A stretch of 64,000 bases of DNA, from assembly GCA_004020315.1 (NCBI GenBank), contig SAQG01000019.1, forward strand, positions 1 to 64,000. The letters run 5' to 3'. Below the pieces are notes generated by a model that worked only from the letters and a program-made list of their open reading frames with translations, searched no databases and was not told the origin of the DNA. This document shows positions 52,183 through 60,910 of this stretch, piece by piece. The first letter of the stretch is position 1, and each line of letters starts with the position of its first letter. The position numbers and the translations under genes are program-made. The stretch is from Mesorhizobium sp. GTDB lineage: Bacteria; Pseudomonadota; Alphaproteobacteria; Rhizobiales; Rhizobiaceae.

Positions 52183-54396
52183 ATGAGGAAGCCGCGCGCG
52201 ACCGCTGAGACAAGCGGGCCGGATGGACTGGCGTCAGCCGATGATGTCGCGGCAATTGTCGCCGGTACGCATGGTGATCCTTTCGCTGTCCTGGGTGTGC
52301 ACGAGGTTGACAAGGGCTTTGTCGCCCGCTGCTTCGTCCCTCATACCGAGTTCGTCACTGCCTATACGCTGACCGGCAAGAAAGCGGGCGAACTCTCCAG
52401 GCGCGACGAAGGCGGCTTCTTCGAGGGCAGCCTGTCGCTCAGAAAGCGTCAGCCGCTGCGCTATCACGCGCGCAATGCCGGCGGTGACTGGTGGCTGACC
52501 GATCCCTATTCCTTCGGGCCGGTGCTCGGTCCGCTGGACGACTATTACATCGCCGAAGGTTCGCACCTCAGGCTGTTCGATAAGCTCGGTGCGCATCTCA
52601 TCGACCACGAGGGTGCATCGGGCGTGCATTTCGCCGTCTGGGCACCCAACGCAAGGCGCGTTTCGGTGGTCGGCGACTTCAACGAATGGGACGGCCGCAG
52701 GCATACGATGCGCGTCCGCCGCGACACCGGCATCTGGGAGTTGTTCATTCCCGACATCGGTGCTGGCCGGCCCTACAAATACGAGATCATCGGACCCGAT
52801 GGCGTGAGACTTCCGCTAAAGGCCGATCCGTTCGCCTTCAAGTCCGAGCTGCGCCCGGCCACTGCTTCGGTGACGGCGCTTCCGCCGGCGCATGACTGGG
52901 GTGACGAGGCGCACCGCAATTACTGGCGCAACGCCGATCCCAGGCGCGAGGCTGTGTCGATCTATGAGGTCCATGCCGGCTCCTGGCAGCTTCACGACGA
53001 CGGCAGCTTCCTGTCATGGGACGAACTCGCCGGCCGGCTGATCCCCTACGTCGTCGACACGGGCTTCACCCATATCGAATTCATGCCGATCTCCGAGCAT
53101 CCCTATGATCCCTCTTGGGGTTACCAGACGACGGGCCTCTACGCGCCGTCGGCCCGCTTCGGCGATCCGGACGGTTTTGCCCGGTTCGTCGACGGCGCCC
53201 ACCGCGCTGGCATCGGCGTCATCCTCGACTGGGTGCCGGCACATTTTCCGGTGGACGCGCATGGCCTGGCCAATTTCGACGGCACCGCCCTCTATGAGCA
53301 TGCCGATCCGCGCAAGGGGTTCCATCCCGACTGGAACACCGCGATCTACAATTTCGGCCGGCGTGAGGTGGTCTCGTTCCTGGTCAACAATGCGTTGTTT
53401 TGGGCCGAGAAATACCACGTCGACGGTTTGCGCGTCGATGCCGTCGCCTCGATGCTTTACCTCGATTACTCGCGCAAGGCCGGCGAATGGATCCCTAACG
53501 AAAAAGGCGGGCGCGAAAACCTTGAGGCCGTGAGCTTCCTCCAGAGGATGAACAAGGAGGTCTACGGCCATCATCCCGGCGTGATGACGATCGCCGAGGA
53601 ATCGACCTCATGGCCGAAGGTCTCGCATCCGGTGCATGAGGGCGGGCTGGGTTTCGGCTTCAAGTGGAACATGGGCTTCATGCACGACACGCTGGAGTAT
53701 TTCTCCAAGGAGCCGATTTTTCGCAAGCATCACCACGGCGACATCACCTTCGGCCTGGTCTACGCCTTCAGCGAGAATTTCGTGCTGCCGCTCTCTCATG
53801 ACGAGGTCGTGCACGGCAAGGGGACGCTGCTTAGCAAGATGGCCGGCGACGACTGGCAGAAATTCGCAACGCTGCGCGCCTACTACGCCTTCATGTGGGG
53901 CTACCCCGGCAAGAAGCTGTTGTTCATGGGGCAGGAATTCGCCCAGCGCCGCGAGTGGAGCGAGGCGCGCGCGCTCGACTGGGATCTGCTCGATTCCCGG
54001 CTCCACCGCGGCGTCTGGCAGACGGTGCGCGATCTCAACTATCTCTACCGCTCGCGCCCGGCCCTGCATGCGCGCGACTGCGAGCCCGAGGGCTTTTCCT
54101 GGCTGATCGTCGACGATAGCGCCAATTCTGTCTTTGCCTGGCTGCGCAGCGCGCCGGGCGGCAACCCGGTCGCCGTCATCTCCAACTTCACGCCGGTGCC
54201 GCGTGACGATTACCGCCTGCCGTTGCCAATGGCTGGAAGATGGCGCGAGATCATTAACACGGATGCCTCCGACTATGGCGGCTCCGGCAAGGGCAATGGT
54301 GGCGCCGTCGAGGCTCGGGCGGAAGGAGGAGGCATCTCGGCGACGATGCTGTTGCCGCCGCTGTCGACGATCATGCTCGAATTTGCTCCGGACTAA
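52183..54396 (+). CDS. glgB: 1,4-alpha-glucan branching enzyme
   Basis: A 737-residue GH13 enzyme that forms alpha-1,6 branches in glycogen. An N-terminal N1-type module plus CBM48 (V-H-F-A-V-W-A-P-N-A-R-R-V-S-V-V-G-D-F-N-E-W, about 147) precede the barrel: W-G-Y-Q-T-T-G-L-Y-A-P, D-W-V-P-A-H-F-P, D-G-L-R-V-D-A-V-A-S-M-L-Y (nucleophile Asp, about 413), T-I-A-E-E-S-T (acid Glu, about 468) and L-S-H-D-E-V-V-H-G-K (about 535). The length, with the N1 domain, equals the E. coli-type enzyme. Located 58 bases after glgP and 35 before glgC. Confidence 0.97.
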   Translation: MRKPRATAETSGPDGLASADDVAAIVAGTHGDPFAVLGVHEVDKGFVARCFVPHTEFVTAYTLTGKKAGELSRRDEGGFFEGSLSLRKRQPLRYHARNAGGDWWLTDPYSFGPVLGPLDDYYIAEGSHLRLFDKLGAHLIDHEGASGVHFAVWAPNARRVSVVGDFNEWDGRRHTMRVRRDTGIWELFIPDIGAGRPYKYEIIGPDGVRLPLKADPFAFKSELRPATASVTALPPAHDWGDEAHRNYWRNADPRREAVSIYEVHAGSWQLHDDGSFLSWDELAGRLIPYVVDTGFTHIEFMPISEHPYDPSWGYQTTGLYAPSARFGDPDGFARFVDGAHRAGIGVILDWVPAHFPVDAHGLANFDGTALYEHADPRKGFHPDWNTAIYNFGRREVVSFLVNNALFWAEKYHVDGLRVDAVASMLYLDYSRKAGEWIPNEKGGRENLEAVSFLQRMNKEVYGHHPGVMTIAEESTSWPKVSHPVHEGGLGFGFKWNMGFMHDTLEYFSKEPIFRKHHHGDITFGLVYAFSENFVLPLSHDEVVHGKGTLLSKMAGDDWQKFATLRAYYAFMWGYPGKKLLFMGQEFAQRREWSEARALDWDLLDSRLHRGVWQTVRDLNYLYRSRPALHARDCEPEGFSWLIVDDSANSVFAWLRSAPGGNPVAVISNFTPVPRDDYRLPLPMAGRWREIINTDASDYGGSGKGNGGAVEARAEGGGISATMLLPPLSTIMLEFAPD

Positions 54397-54431
54397 GCGA
54401 TGTCTCGCAGCGCGTAACTTGGGAGGATAAA

Positions 54432-55697
54432 ATGGCAGAGATAAAACGAACCCAGCCGCTGGCGCGCGATGCCATGGCCTATGTGCTGGCCGGCGGCCGT
54501 GGCAGTCGCCTGAGGGAGTTGACCGACCGGCGCGCCAAACCGGCGGTCTATTTCGGCGGCAAGACGCGCATCATCGATTTCGCGCTCTCCAATGCGCTCA
54601 ATTCCGGTATCCGCCGCCTCGGCGTCGCCACCCAGTACAAGGCGCACTCGCTGATCCGCCACCTGCAGCGCGGCTGGAACTTCCTGCGGCCCGAGCGTAA
54701 CGAGAGCTTCGACATCCTGCCGGCCAGCCAGCGCGTTTCGGAAACGCAATGGTATGAGGGCACGGCCGATGCCGTGTACCAGAATATCGATATCATCGAG
54801 GCCTACGGCCCTGAATACATGGTCATCCTGGCCGGCGACCACGTCTACAAGATGGACTATGAGCTGATGCTGCGCCAGCATGTCGACGCCGGTGCCGACG
54901 TCACCGTCGGCTGCCTCGAAGTGCCGCGCATGGAGGCGACCGGCTTCGGCGTCATGCATGTCGATGCCAAGGACACCATCATCTCCTTCATCGAAAAGCC
55001 CGCCGATCCGCCCGGCATTCCCGACAAACCGGATTTCGCCCTGGCCTCGATGGGCATCTACGTGTTCAAGACCAAGTTCCTGATGGAGCAATTGCGCCGC
55101 GACGCGGCCGAGCCGGGCTCAAGCCGCGACTTCGGCAAGGACATCATTCCGTATGTCGTCGAGCACGGGAAGGCGATCGCCCATCGCTTCGCCAAATCCT
55201 GCGTGCGCTCGACCGCAGAGAACGAAGCCTACTGGCGCGATGTCGGAACAGTCGACGCCTATTGGGAAGCCAATATCGACCTCACCGACATCACGCCGGA
55301 GCTCGACCTCTACGACCGTGACTGGCCGATCTGGACATATGCCGAGTTGAAGCCGCCGGCAAAGTTCGTGCATGACGAGGATGGCCGTCGTGGCTCGGCG
55401 GTGTCGTCACTTGTCTCGGGCGATTGCATTGTCTCGGGTGCTTCGCTGAAGCGAAGCCTGATCTTCACCGGCGCGCGCATCAATTCCTATTCGACGCTCG
55501 AGGAAGTCGTCATGCTGCCCGACTGCCATGTCGGCCGGAGCGCAAGATTGAAGCGCGTGGTGATCGATCACGGCGTGAGGATACCCGAGGGGCTCGTGGT
55601 CGGCGAGGATCCCGTTCTCGACGCCAAGCGCTTCCGCGTTTCCGAAAAGGGCATCTGCCTCGTCACGCAGGCCATGATCGACAAGCTGGGATTGTAA
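54432..55697 (+). CDS. glgC: Glucose-1-phosphate adenylyltransferase
   Basis: A 421-residue ADP-glucose pyrophosphorylase, the committed step of glycogen synthesis. Y-V-L-A-G-G-R-G-S-R-L-R-E-L-T-D-R-R-A-K-P-A-V-Y-F-G-G (residues 17-43) is the nucleotide and effector-binding N-terminus, Y-E-G-T-A-D-A-V-Y-Q-N (about 112), the I-L-A-G-D-H-V-Y-K-M-D-Y catalytic Asp (about 136) and F-I-E-K-P (about 190) follow; the C-terminal third is the left-handed beta-helix. AGGAGG-like GGGAGGATAAA precedes the ATG. Fructose-6-phosphate/pyruvate activation is known for the Agrobacterium homologue. Confidence 0.97.
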   Translation: MAEIKRTQPLARDAMAYVLAGGRGSRLRELTDRRAKPAVYFGGKTRIIDFALSNALNSGIRRLGVATQYKAHSLIRHLQRGWNFLRPERNESFDILPASQRVSETQWYEGTADAVYQNIDIIEAYGPEYMVILAGDHVYKMDYELMLRQHVDAGADVTVGCLEVPRMEATGFGVMHVDAKDTIISFIEKPADPPGIPDKPDFALASMGIYVFKTKFLMEQLRRDAAEPGSSRDFGKDIIPYVVEHGKAIAHRFAKSCVRSTAENEAYWRDVGTVDAYWEANIDLTDITPELDLYDRDWPIWTYAELKPPAKFVHDEDGRRGSAVSSLVSGDCIVSGASLKRSLIFTGARINSYSTLEEVVMLPDCHVGRSARLKRVVIDHGVRIPEGLVVGEDPVLDAKRFRVSEKGICLVTQAMIDKLGL

Positions 55698-55700
55698 TGA

Positions 55701-57146
55701 ATGCAGGTTCTGTCGGTCACGCCCGAAATATTTCCTCTGATCAAGACTGGCGGGCTTGCCGACGTGACCGGCGCGTTACCCATCGCATTGGCGGGCAAGG
55801 GCGTGACGATGCGCACGCTTGTTCCCGGCTATCCCCAGGTGATGGACGCCTTCAAAAAGAAGAAGGCCGTTCACCAATATCCGCTGCTGCAAGGCGGCAA
55901 GGCTTCGGTCCATGCCGTCCAGATTGCCGGGCTCGACCTGTTCGTGCTCGACGCGCCGCATCTGTTCGATCGTCCCGGCGGCCCCTATGGCAATGCGACT
56001 GGAGCCGACTGGCCGGACAATTGGCGGCGGTTCGCGGCCTTGAGCCAGGTTGGCGGCGATATCGCCGGCGGCGTCATCTCAGGCTACCAGCCGGATATCG
56101 TCCATGCCCATGACTGGCAATCGGCGATGACGCTGGCCTATATGCGCTACGGCAAGGCGGTCGGCACGCCGTCGATGATCACTGTCCATAACCTGGCTTT
56201 CCAGGGTCAGTTCGGCGCCGGCATCTTTGGCGAGCTTGGCTTGCCGGCGGCGGCCATGGCGCTCGACGGCGTCGAATATTATGGCGGCGTCGGTTTCCTC
56301 AAGGCCGGCCTGCAGGCCGCCTGGGCCATCACCACAGTCAGCCCGACTTATGCGCAGGAGATCCGCTCGCCGGAATTCGGCATGGGGCTCGATGGCCTCC
56401 TCAACATGCGGTCCGTCGATCTCCATGGCATCGTCAACGGCATCGACACCGAGATATGGAACCCTGAAACCGACAAGCATCTGGTCTCCAACTACACGGC
56501 CAAGACATTGAAGGCGCGGCACCCCAACCGGACCGCCGTTGAGGATCGCTTCAATCTTGACCGCGACGACAGTCCCATCGTCTGCGTCATCAGCCGGCTC
56601 ACCTGGCAGAAGGGAATGGACATACTGGCAGCGGCCGTCGACGGCCTCGTTGCCAGGGGTGCGCGCCTCGCGATCCTGGGGTCTGGCGACGCCGGCCTCG
56701 AAGGCGCGCTGCTGGCCGCCGCCGCCCGCCATCGCGGTCGCATCGGCGTCGTCGTCGGTTACGACGAGCCTCTTTCCCACACCATGCAGGGCGGCTGTGA
56801 CGCGATCGTCATCCCGTCGCGCTTCGAGCCTTGCGGGCTGACGCAGCTTTACGGCTTGCGCTATGGCTGCGTGCCGGTCGTCGCCCGCACCGGCGGCCTT
56901 GCCGACACGGTCATCGATGCCAATGAAGCGGCGATAGCGGCAGGTGTGGCGACCGGGTTCCAGTTCGCACCCGCCGATGCCGGCGCCTTGCTGCACGCCA
57001 TCCGCCGACTGGTCGAGGCACACGCCAACCCCACGGTCTGGACGTCGATGCAGCGGCAAGGCATGAAGGCCGACGTCTCCTGGGATAAAAGCGCAGAAAA
57101 ATACCTTCAACTCTATCGCTTGCTGCTTTCGAAAAGGGCTGTCTGA
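55701..57146 (+). CDS. glgA: Glycogen synthase (ADP-glucose type)
   Basis: A 481-residue GT5 enzyme extending alpha-1,4 chains with ADP-glucose. The ADP-glucose site K-T-G-G-L-A-D-V-T-G-A-L-P (residues 15-27), H-A-H-D-W-Q-S (about 135), the domain-linking V-N-G-I-D-T-E-I-W-N-P (about 245), S-R-L-T-W-Q-K-G-M-D-I-L (about 298) and P-S-R-F-E-P-C-G-L-T-Q-L-Y-G-L-R-Y-G (about 372, E-x7-E) are present. The first residues are Met-Gln-Val-Leu-Ser, starting 3 bases after the glgC stop. Same operon as glgP-B-C and pgm. Confidence 0.97.
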   Translation: MQVLSVTPEIFPLIKTGGLADVTGALPIALAGKGVTMRTLVPGYPQVMDAFKKKKAVHQYPLLQGGKASVHAVQIAGLDLFVLDAPHLFDRPGGPYGNATGADWPDNWRRFAALSQVGGDIAGGVISGYQPDIVHAHDWQSAMTLAYMRYGKAVGTPSMITVHNLAFQGQFGAGIFGELGLPAAAMALDGVEYYGGVGFLKAGLQAAWAITTVSPTYAQEIRSPEFGMGLDGLLNMRSVDLHGIVNGIDTEIWNPETDKHLVSNYTAKTLKARHPNRTAVEDRFNLDRDDSPIVCVISRLTWQKGMDILAAAVDGLVARGARLAILGSGDAGLEGALLAAAARHRGRIGVVVGYDEPLSHTMQGGCDAIVIPSRFEPCGLTQLYGLRYGCVPVVARTGGLADTVIDANEAAIAAGVATGFQFAPADAGALLHAIRRLVEAHANPTVWTSMQRQGMKADVSWDKSAEKYLQLYRLLLSKRAV

Positions 57147-57149
57147 CGC

Positions 57150-58778
57150 ATGATACGAACCGTCGCCACCAAACCCTACTCCGACCAAAAGCCCGGCACG
57201 TCCGGGCTGCGCAAGAAGGTGCCGGTGTTCCAGCAGGAGCACTATGCCGAGAACTTCATCCAGTCGATCTTCGATGCGCTGGATGGTTTCAAGGGCAAGA
57301 CCCTGGTGATCGGCGGCGACGGCCGCTTCTACAACCGCGAAGTCATCCAGACGGCCATCGCCATGGCGGCGGCAAACGGCTTCGGCAAGGTGATGGTCGG
57401 GCAGGGCGGTATATTGTCAACGCCGGCCGCTTCGCATGTCATCCGCAAATACAAGGCCTTCGGCGGCATCATCCTGTCGGCCAGCCACAATCCGGGCGGC
57501 CCGCACGAGGATTTCGGCATCAAATACAATGCCGGCAATGGCGGTCCAGCGCCGGAAAAGCTGACCGACGCGATCTTCGCCAAGACCAAGGTGATCTCCA
57601 GCTTCAAGATCGCCGATATCGGCACGGTCGATCTCGACACGATCGGCGCCGTCGAGAAGGGCGGCATGACAGTCGAGGTGATCGACCCGGTCGCCGACTA
57701 TGCCGAGCTGATGGAAAGCCTGTTCGATTTCGATGCCTTGCGTGCGCTGTTCAAGTCAGGTTTCCGCATGCGCTTCGACGCCATGCATGCTGTGACAGGG
57801 CCCTATGCCAAAGAGATCCTGGAAAACCGGCTCGGCGCGCCGAACGGTACCGCCCGCAACTTCATCCCCCTGCCCGATTTCGGCGGCCACCATCCAGACC
57901 CCAACCTGGTCCATGCCAAACACCTCTATGACGAGATGATGGGACCAGATGCGCCGGATTTCGGCGCTGCTTCCGACGGCGACGGCGACCGCAACCTGAT
58001 CATCGGTAAGGGCATTTTCGTCACCCCGTCGGATTCAGTGGCCATGCTTGCCGCCAACGCCTATCTGGCGCCGGGCTACAAGGCCGGCCTGAAAGGCATC
58101 GCCCGTTCGATGCCGACCAGCGGTGCGGCCGACCGCGTCGCCGAAAAGCTCGGCATCGGCATCTATGAAACGCCGACCGGCTGGAAATTCTTCGGCAATC
58201 TGCTTGATGCCGACATGGCAACGATCTGCGGCGAGGAAAGTGCCGGAACCGGCTCCAACCATGTCCGCGAAAAGGACGGGCTGTGGGCCGTGCTTCTGTG
58301 GCTCAATATCCTTGCGGCCCGCGGCGAAAGCGCCAAGCAGATCGTCACCGAGCACTGGGCGACCTACGGTCGCAATTACTACTCGCGCCATGACTATGAG
58401 GAGGTCGAGACCGACCGCGCCAATGCGCTGGTCGACGAATTGCGCGCGAAGCTCGCATCACTGCCTGGCACCAGCATGCGCGGCATGAAGATCGCCAGCG
58501 CCGATGATTTCGCCTACCAGGACCCGGTCGACGGCTCGATAGCCAAGAACCAGGGCATCAGGGTGCTCTTCGAAGGCGGATCGCGCGTCGTCTTCCGTCT
58601 CTCCGGCACCGGTACCTCGGGGGCGACGCTGCGCGTCTATATCGAGCGCTACGAGCCGGACAAGTCTAGGCACGATCTCGATACGCAGGAGGCGCTTGCC
58701 GACCTGATTGCGGCAGCCGATGATATTGCCGGGATTCGCAGCCATACCGGCCGCGCCAAGCCGAGCGTCATCACCTGA
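57150..58778 (+). CDS. pgm: Phosphoglucomutase (alpha-D-glucose phosphate-specific)
   Basis: A 542-residue mutase interconverting glucose-1-phosphate and glucose-6-phosphate, linking the glycogen operon to central metabolism. K-P-G-T-S-G-L-R-K-K at the N-terminus, the phosphoserine loop L-S-A-S-H-N-P-G-G-P (about 109), the metal site S-D-G-D-G-D-R-N (about 275), the sugar-binding C-G-E-E-S-A-G-T-G-S-N-H (about 360) and the C-terminal S-G-T-G-T-S-G phosphate loop are all visible. It begins 3 bases after glgA, the arrangement also known in Agrobacterium. A palindromic repeat lies directly after it. Confidence 0.97.
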   Translation: MIRTVATKPYSDQKPGTSGLRKKVPVFQQEHYAENFIQSIFDALDGFKGKTLVIGGDGRFYNREVIQTAIAMAAANGFGKVMVGQGGILSTPAASHVIRKYKAFGGIILSASHNPGGPHEDFGIKYNAGNGGPAPEKLTDAIFAKTKVISSFKIADIGTVDLDTIGAVEKGGMTVEVIDPVADYAELMESLFDFDALRALFKSGFRMRFDAMHAVTGPYAKEILENRLGAPNGTARNFIPLPDFGGHHPDPNLVHAKHLYDEMMGPDAPDFGAASDGDGDRNLIIGKGIFVTPSDSVAMLAANAYLAPGYKAGLKGIARSMPTSGAADRVAEKLGIGIYETPTGWKFFGNLLDADMATICGEESAGTGSNHVREKDGLWAVLLWLNILAARGESAKQIVTEHWATYGRNYYSRHDYEEVETDRANALVDELRAKLASLPGTSMRGMKIASADDFAYQDPVDGSIAKNQGIRVLFEGGSRVVFRLSGTGTSGATLRVYIERYEPDKSRHDLDTQEALADLIAAADDIAGIRSHTGRAKPSVIT

Positions 58779-58790
58779 TGCCATCCAGAC

Positions 58791-58855
58791 CATGATCCCG
58801 AACCGACGGGTCCGCGTCAGCCAAAAGTGGGAGCCGGTCTTCGGACAGGATCATG
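58791..58855. repeat. Palindromic repeat whose right end carries the glgX start codon
   Basis: CATGATCC (58791-58798) and GGATCATG (58848-58855) are exact inverted ends; inside, CCGAA pairs with TTCGG and the arm AAAAGTGGGAGCCGGTCTTC resembles a palindromic element common in Mesorhizobium and relatives (from memory). The last three bases are the ATG used by glgX. Confidence 0.65.
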
Positions 58856-60910
58856 GTCAAACAGGAAGATAGAATACCGGACGGTAAGCGGCCGTATCGG
58901 CCGCGATTTGGCGGACTTGTCGGGCAAGGCGGCATTCGCTTTGCCGCATGGTCGTCTGCAGCCAGCCGGCTCTGGGTCTCGATCTTTGATGAGCAGGGTA
59001 ACACGGAGACCGACCGGCTCGAACTCCAGCCCGAAGGCGAGGGCGTTCACGCGCTTTTCGTTGCCGGCCTCGCCTCCCGCACCCGATACGGGTTTCGCGC
59101 CGATGGCGATTATGCGCCCGAGAAAGGGCTCTGGTTCGATCCCGACAAGCTGCTGGTCGATCCCTATGCCGTCGAGGTCGACAGGCCCTATGTCTATGAC
59201 GGTAGGCTCGCCGCACGCCGGGGCGAGGGCACCGACACAGCACCACTGCTGCCGAAGGCGATTGCCGCCACCTTGCCGCAACCGGTGCCTGCCTTGCCGC
59301 CGCTATTCCAGCCCGGTGGCTTGATCTACGAGGTGCCGGTGCGCGCCCTCACCATGCTGCATCCAGACATCCCAAAGCCCCAGCGCGGGACGATTGCAGC
59401 CCTTGCCCATCCGGCCATCGTCGAGCACCTGAAGAAACTCGGGGTCGGGGCGGTCGAACTGATGCCGGTGACGGCGTCGGTCGATGAGCGACATCTGCCG
59501 CCGCTCGGGCTGCGCAATGCCTGGGGCTACAATCCCGTGACCTTCATGGCGCTCGATCCGCGCCTCGCGCCCGGCGGTCTCGCCGAATTGCGACAGACGG
59601 TTGCCACGCTGCGTGAGGCGGACATCGGCGTCATCCTCGACCTCGTCTTCAACCACACCGGCGAAAGCGACAGGCTAGGACCGACGCTGTCGCTGCGCGG
59701 CCTCGACAGTCGCGCCTATTACCGGCATTGGCCGGGCGGCAGTCTGATCAACGACACCGGCACCGGCAACACCGTCGCCTGTGATCATCCGGTCGTGCAG
59801 GAAATGATCCTCGACACGCTTCGTCACTTTGTCTGCCATGCCGGCATCGACGGTTTCCGTTTCGATCTGGCGCCCATTCTGGGTCGGGTCAACGGCGTGT
59901 TCGACGCCGCGGCCCCCTTGCTCAGAGCTATTCGGAACGACCCGGTCCTTGGCGACCGGGTGCTGATCGCCGAGCCTTGGGACATCGGCCCGGACGGCTA
60001 TCAGCTTGGCGATTTTCCACCGCCCTTCCTCGAATGGAACGACAAATATCGCGATGATATCCGCCGGTTCTGGCGCGGCGATGGCGGCATGGTCGGCGCG
60101 CTGGCGACCCGGCTTGCCGGCTCGTCCGACGTGTTTGCCAAGCCAGGCCAGCAGACGAGCCGCAGCGTCAATTTCATCGCCGCGCATGACGGCATGACGC
60201 TGGCCGACATTGTTGCCTACGAGCACAAGCACAATGAGGCCAATGGCGAGCAGAACCGCGACGGCCACGACGACAACCTGTCCTGGAACAATGGCGTCGA
60301 GGGTGAGACCGGCGATCGGGGGATCGTTACGGCCCGTTTCGATGACCGATGTGCGCTGCTGGCCATGCTGTTTGCCTCGCGCGGTACGATCATGCTGACC
60401 GCCGGAGACGAATTCGGCCGCACCCAGAAGGGCAACAACAACGCCTATGCGCAGGACAACGAGATCACCTGGCTCGACTGGGCCGGGCGCGACCAGGTGT
60501 TGGAGCGATACGCCGTTTTGCTCGCCGCGATGCGCCGTTGCGTGCCGGCGCTTTCCGACACGCGGTTCCTGACCGGACAGCCGCGGCCCGGGTCAGAAGT
60601 ACCGGACGTCGCCTGGCTCACTGAAACCGGCATGCCGCTCGACGAGGCGGGCTGGCACGATCCGGGGCGGTACCGCCTGGTCATGATGCTCGCCGGCGAT
60701 GATTGCCGCCTTGCCGTGGTCATCAATGGTGATCGCCGGGCGTGCATGTTCACGCTGCCGGAGCGCGCCGGACTTCGCTGGGAGCCAGCCATCGAAACAC
60801 CAGACGGCACAGCAGGACTCTCACGGCCGGTGCCGGGGCGAACGATGATTTTCATGATCGAACACAAAGCCGCGCAGGCTCAGATAAAGGAGAACGGCGG
60901 TGGCAAGTGA
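58853..60910 (+). CDS. glgX: Glycogen debranching enzyme GlgX
   Basis: A 685-residue GH13_11 isoamylase-type enzyme cleaving alpha-1,6 branches after phosphorylase action. The N-terminal CBM48-like module (I-R-F-A-A-W-S-S-A-A-S-R-L-W-V-S-I-F-D, about 29) is followed by the barrel: I-L-D-L-V-F-N-H-T-G-E (about 262), G-F-R-F-D-L-A-P-I-L-G (nucleophile Asp, about 335), L-I-A-E-P-W-D (acid Glu, about 371) and F-I-A-A-H-D-G-M-T (about 442), then L-T-A-G-D-E-F-G-R-T-Q-K-G-N-N-N-A-Y. The N-terminus is short and simple (MVKQEDRIPDGKR) because the start lies in the repeat; AGGA sits only 2 bases before the ATG. It overlaps the next gene by 11 bases. Confidence 0.95.
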   Translation: MVKQEDRIPDGKRPYRPRFGGLVGQGGIRFAAWSSAASRLWVSIFDEQGNTETDRLELQPEGEGVHALFVAGLASRTRYGFRADGDYAPEKGLWFDPDKLLVDPYAVEVDRPYVYDGRLAARRGEGTDTAPLLPKAIAATLPQPVPALPPLFQPGGLIYEVPVRALTMLHPDIPKPQRGTIAALAHPAIVEHLKKLGVGAVELMPVTASVDERHLPPLGLRNAWGYNPVTFMALDPRLAPGGLAELRQTVATLREADIGVILDLVFNHTGESDRLGPTLSLRGLDSRAYYRHWPGGSLINDTGTGNTVACDHPVVQEMILDTLRHFVCHAGIDGFRFDLAPILGRVNGVFDAAAPLLRAIRNDPVLGDRVLIAEPWDIGPDGYQLGDFPPPFLEWNDKYRDDIRRFWRGDGGMVGALATRLAGSSDVFAKPGQQTSRSVNFIAAHDGMTLADIVAYEHKHNEANGEQNRDGHDDNLSWNNGVEGETGDRGIVTARFDDRCALLAMLFASRGTIMLTAGDEFGRTQKGNNNAYAQDNEITWLDWAGRDQVLERYAVLLAAMRRCVPALSDTRFLTGQPRPGSEVPDVAWLTETGMPLDEAGWHDPGRYRLVMMLAGDDCRLAVVINGDRRACMFTLPERAGLRWEPAIETPDGTAGLSRPVPGRTMIFMIEHKAAQAQIKENGGGK

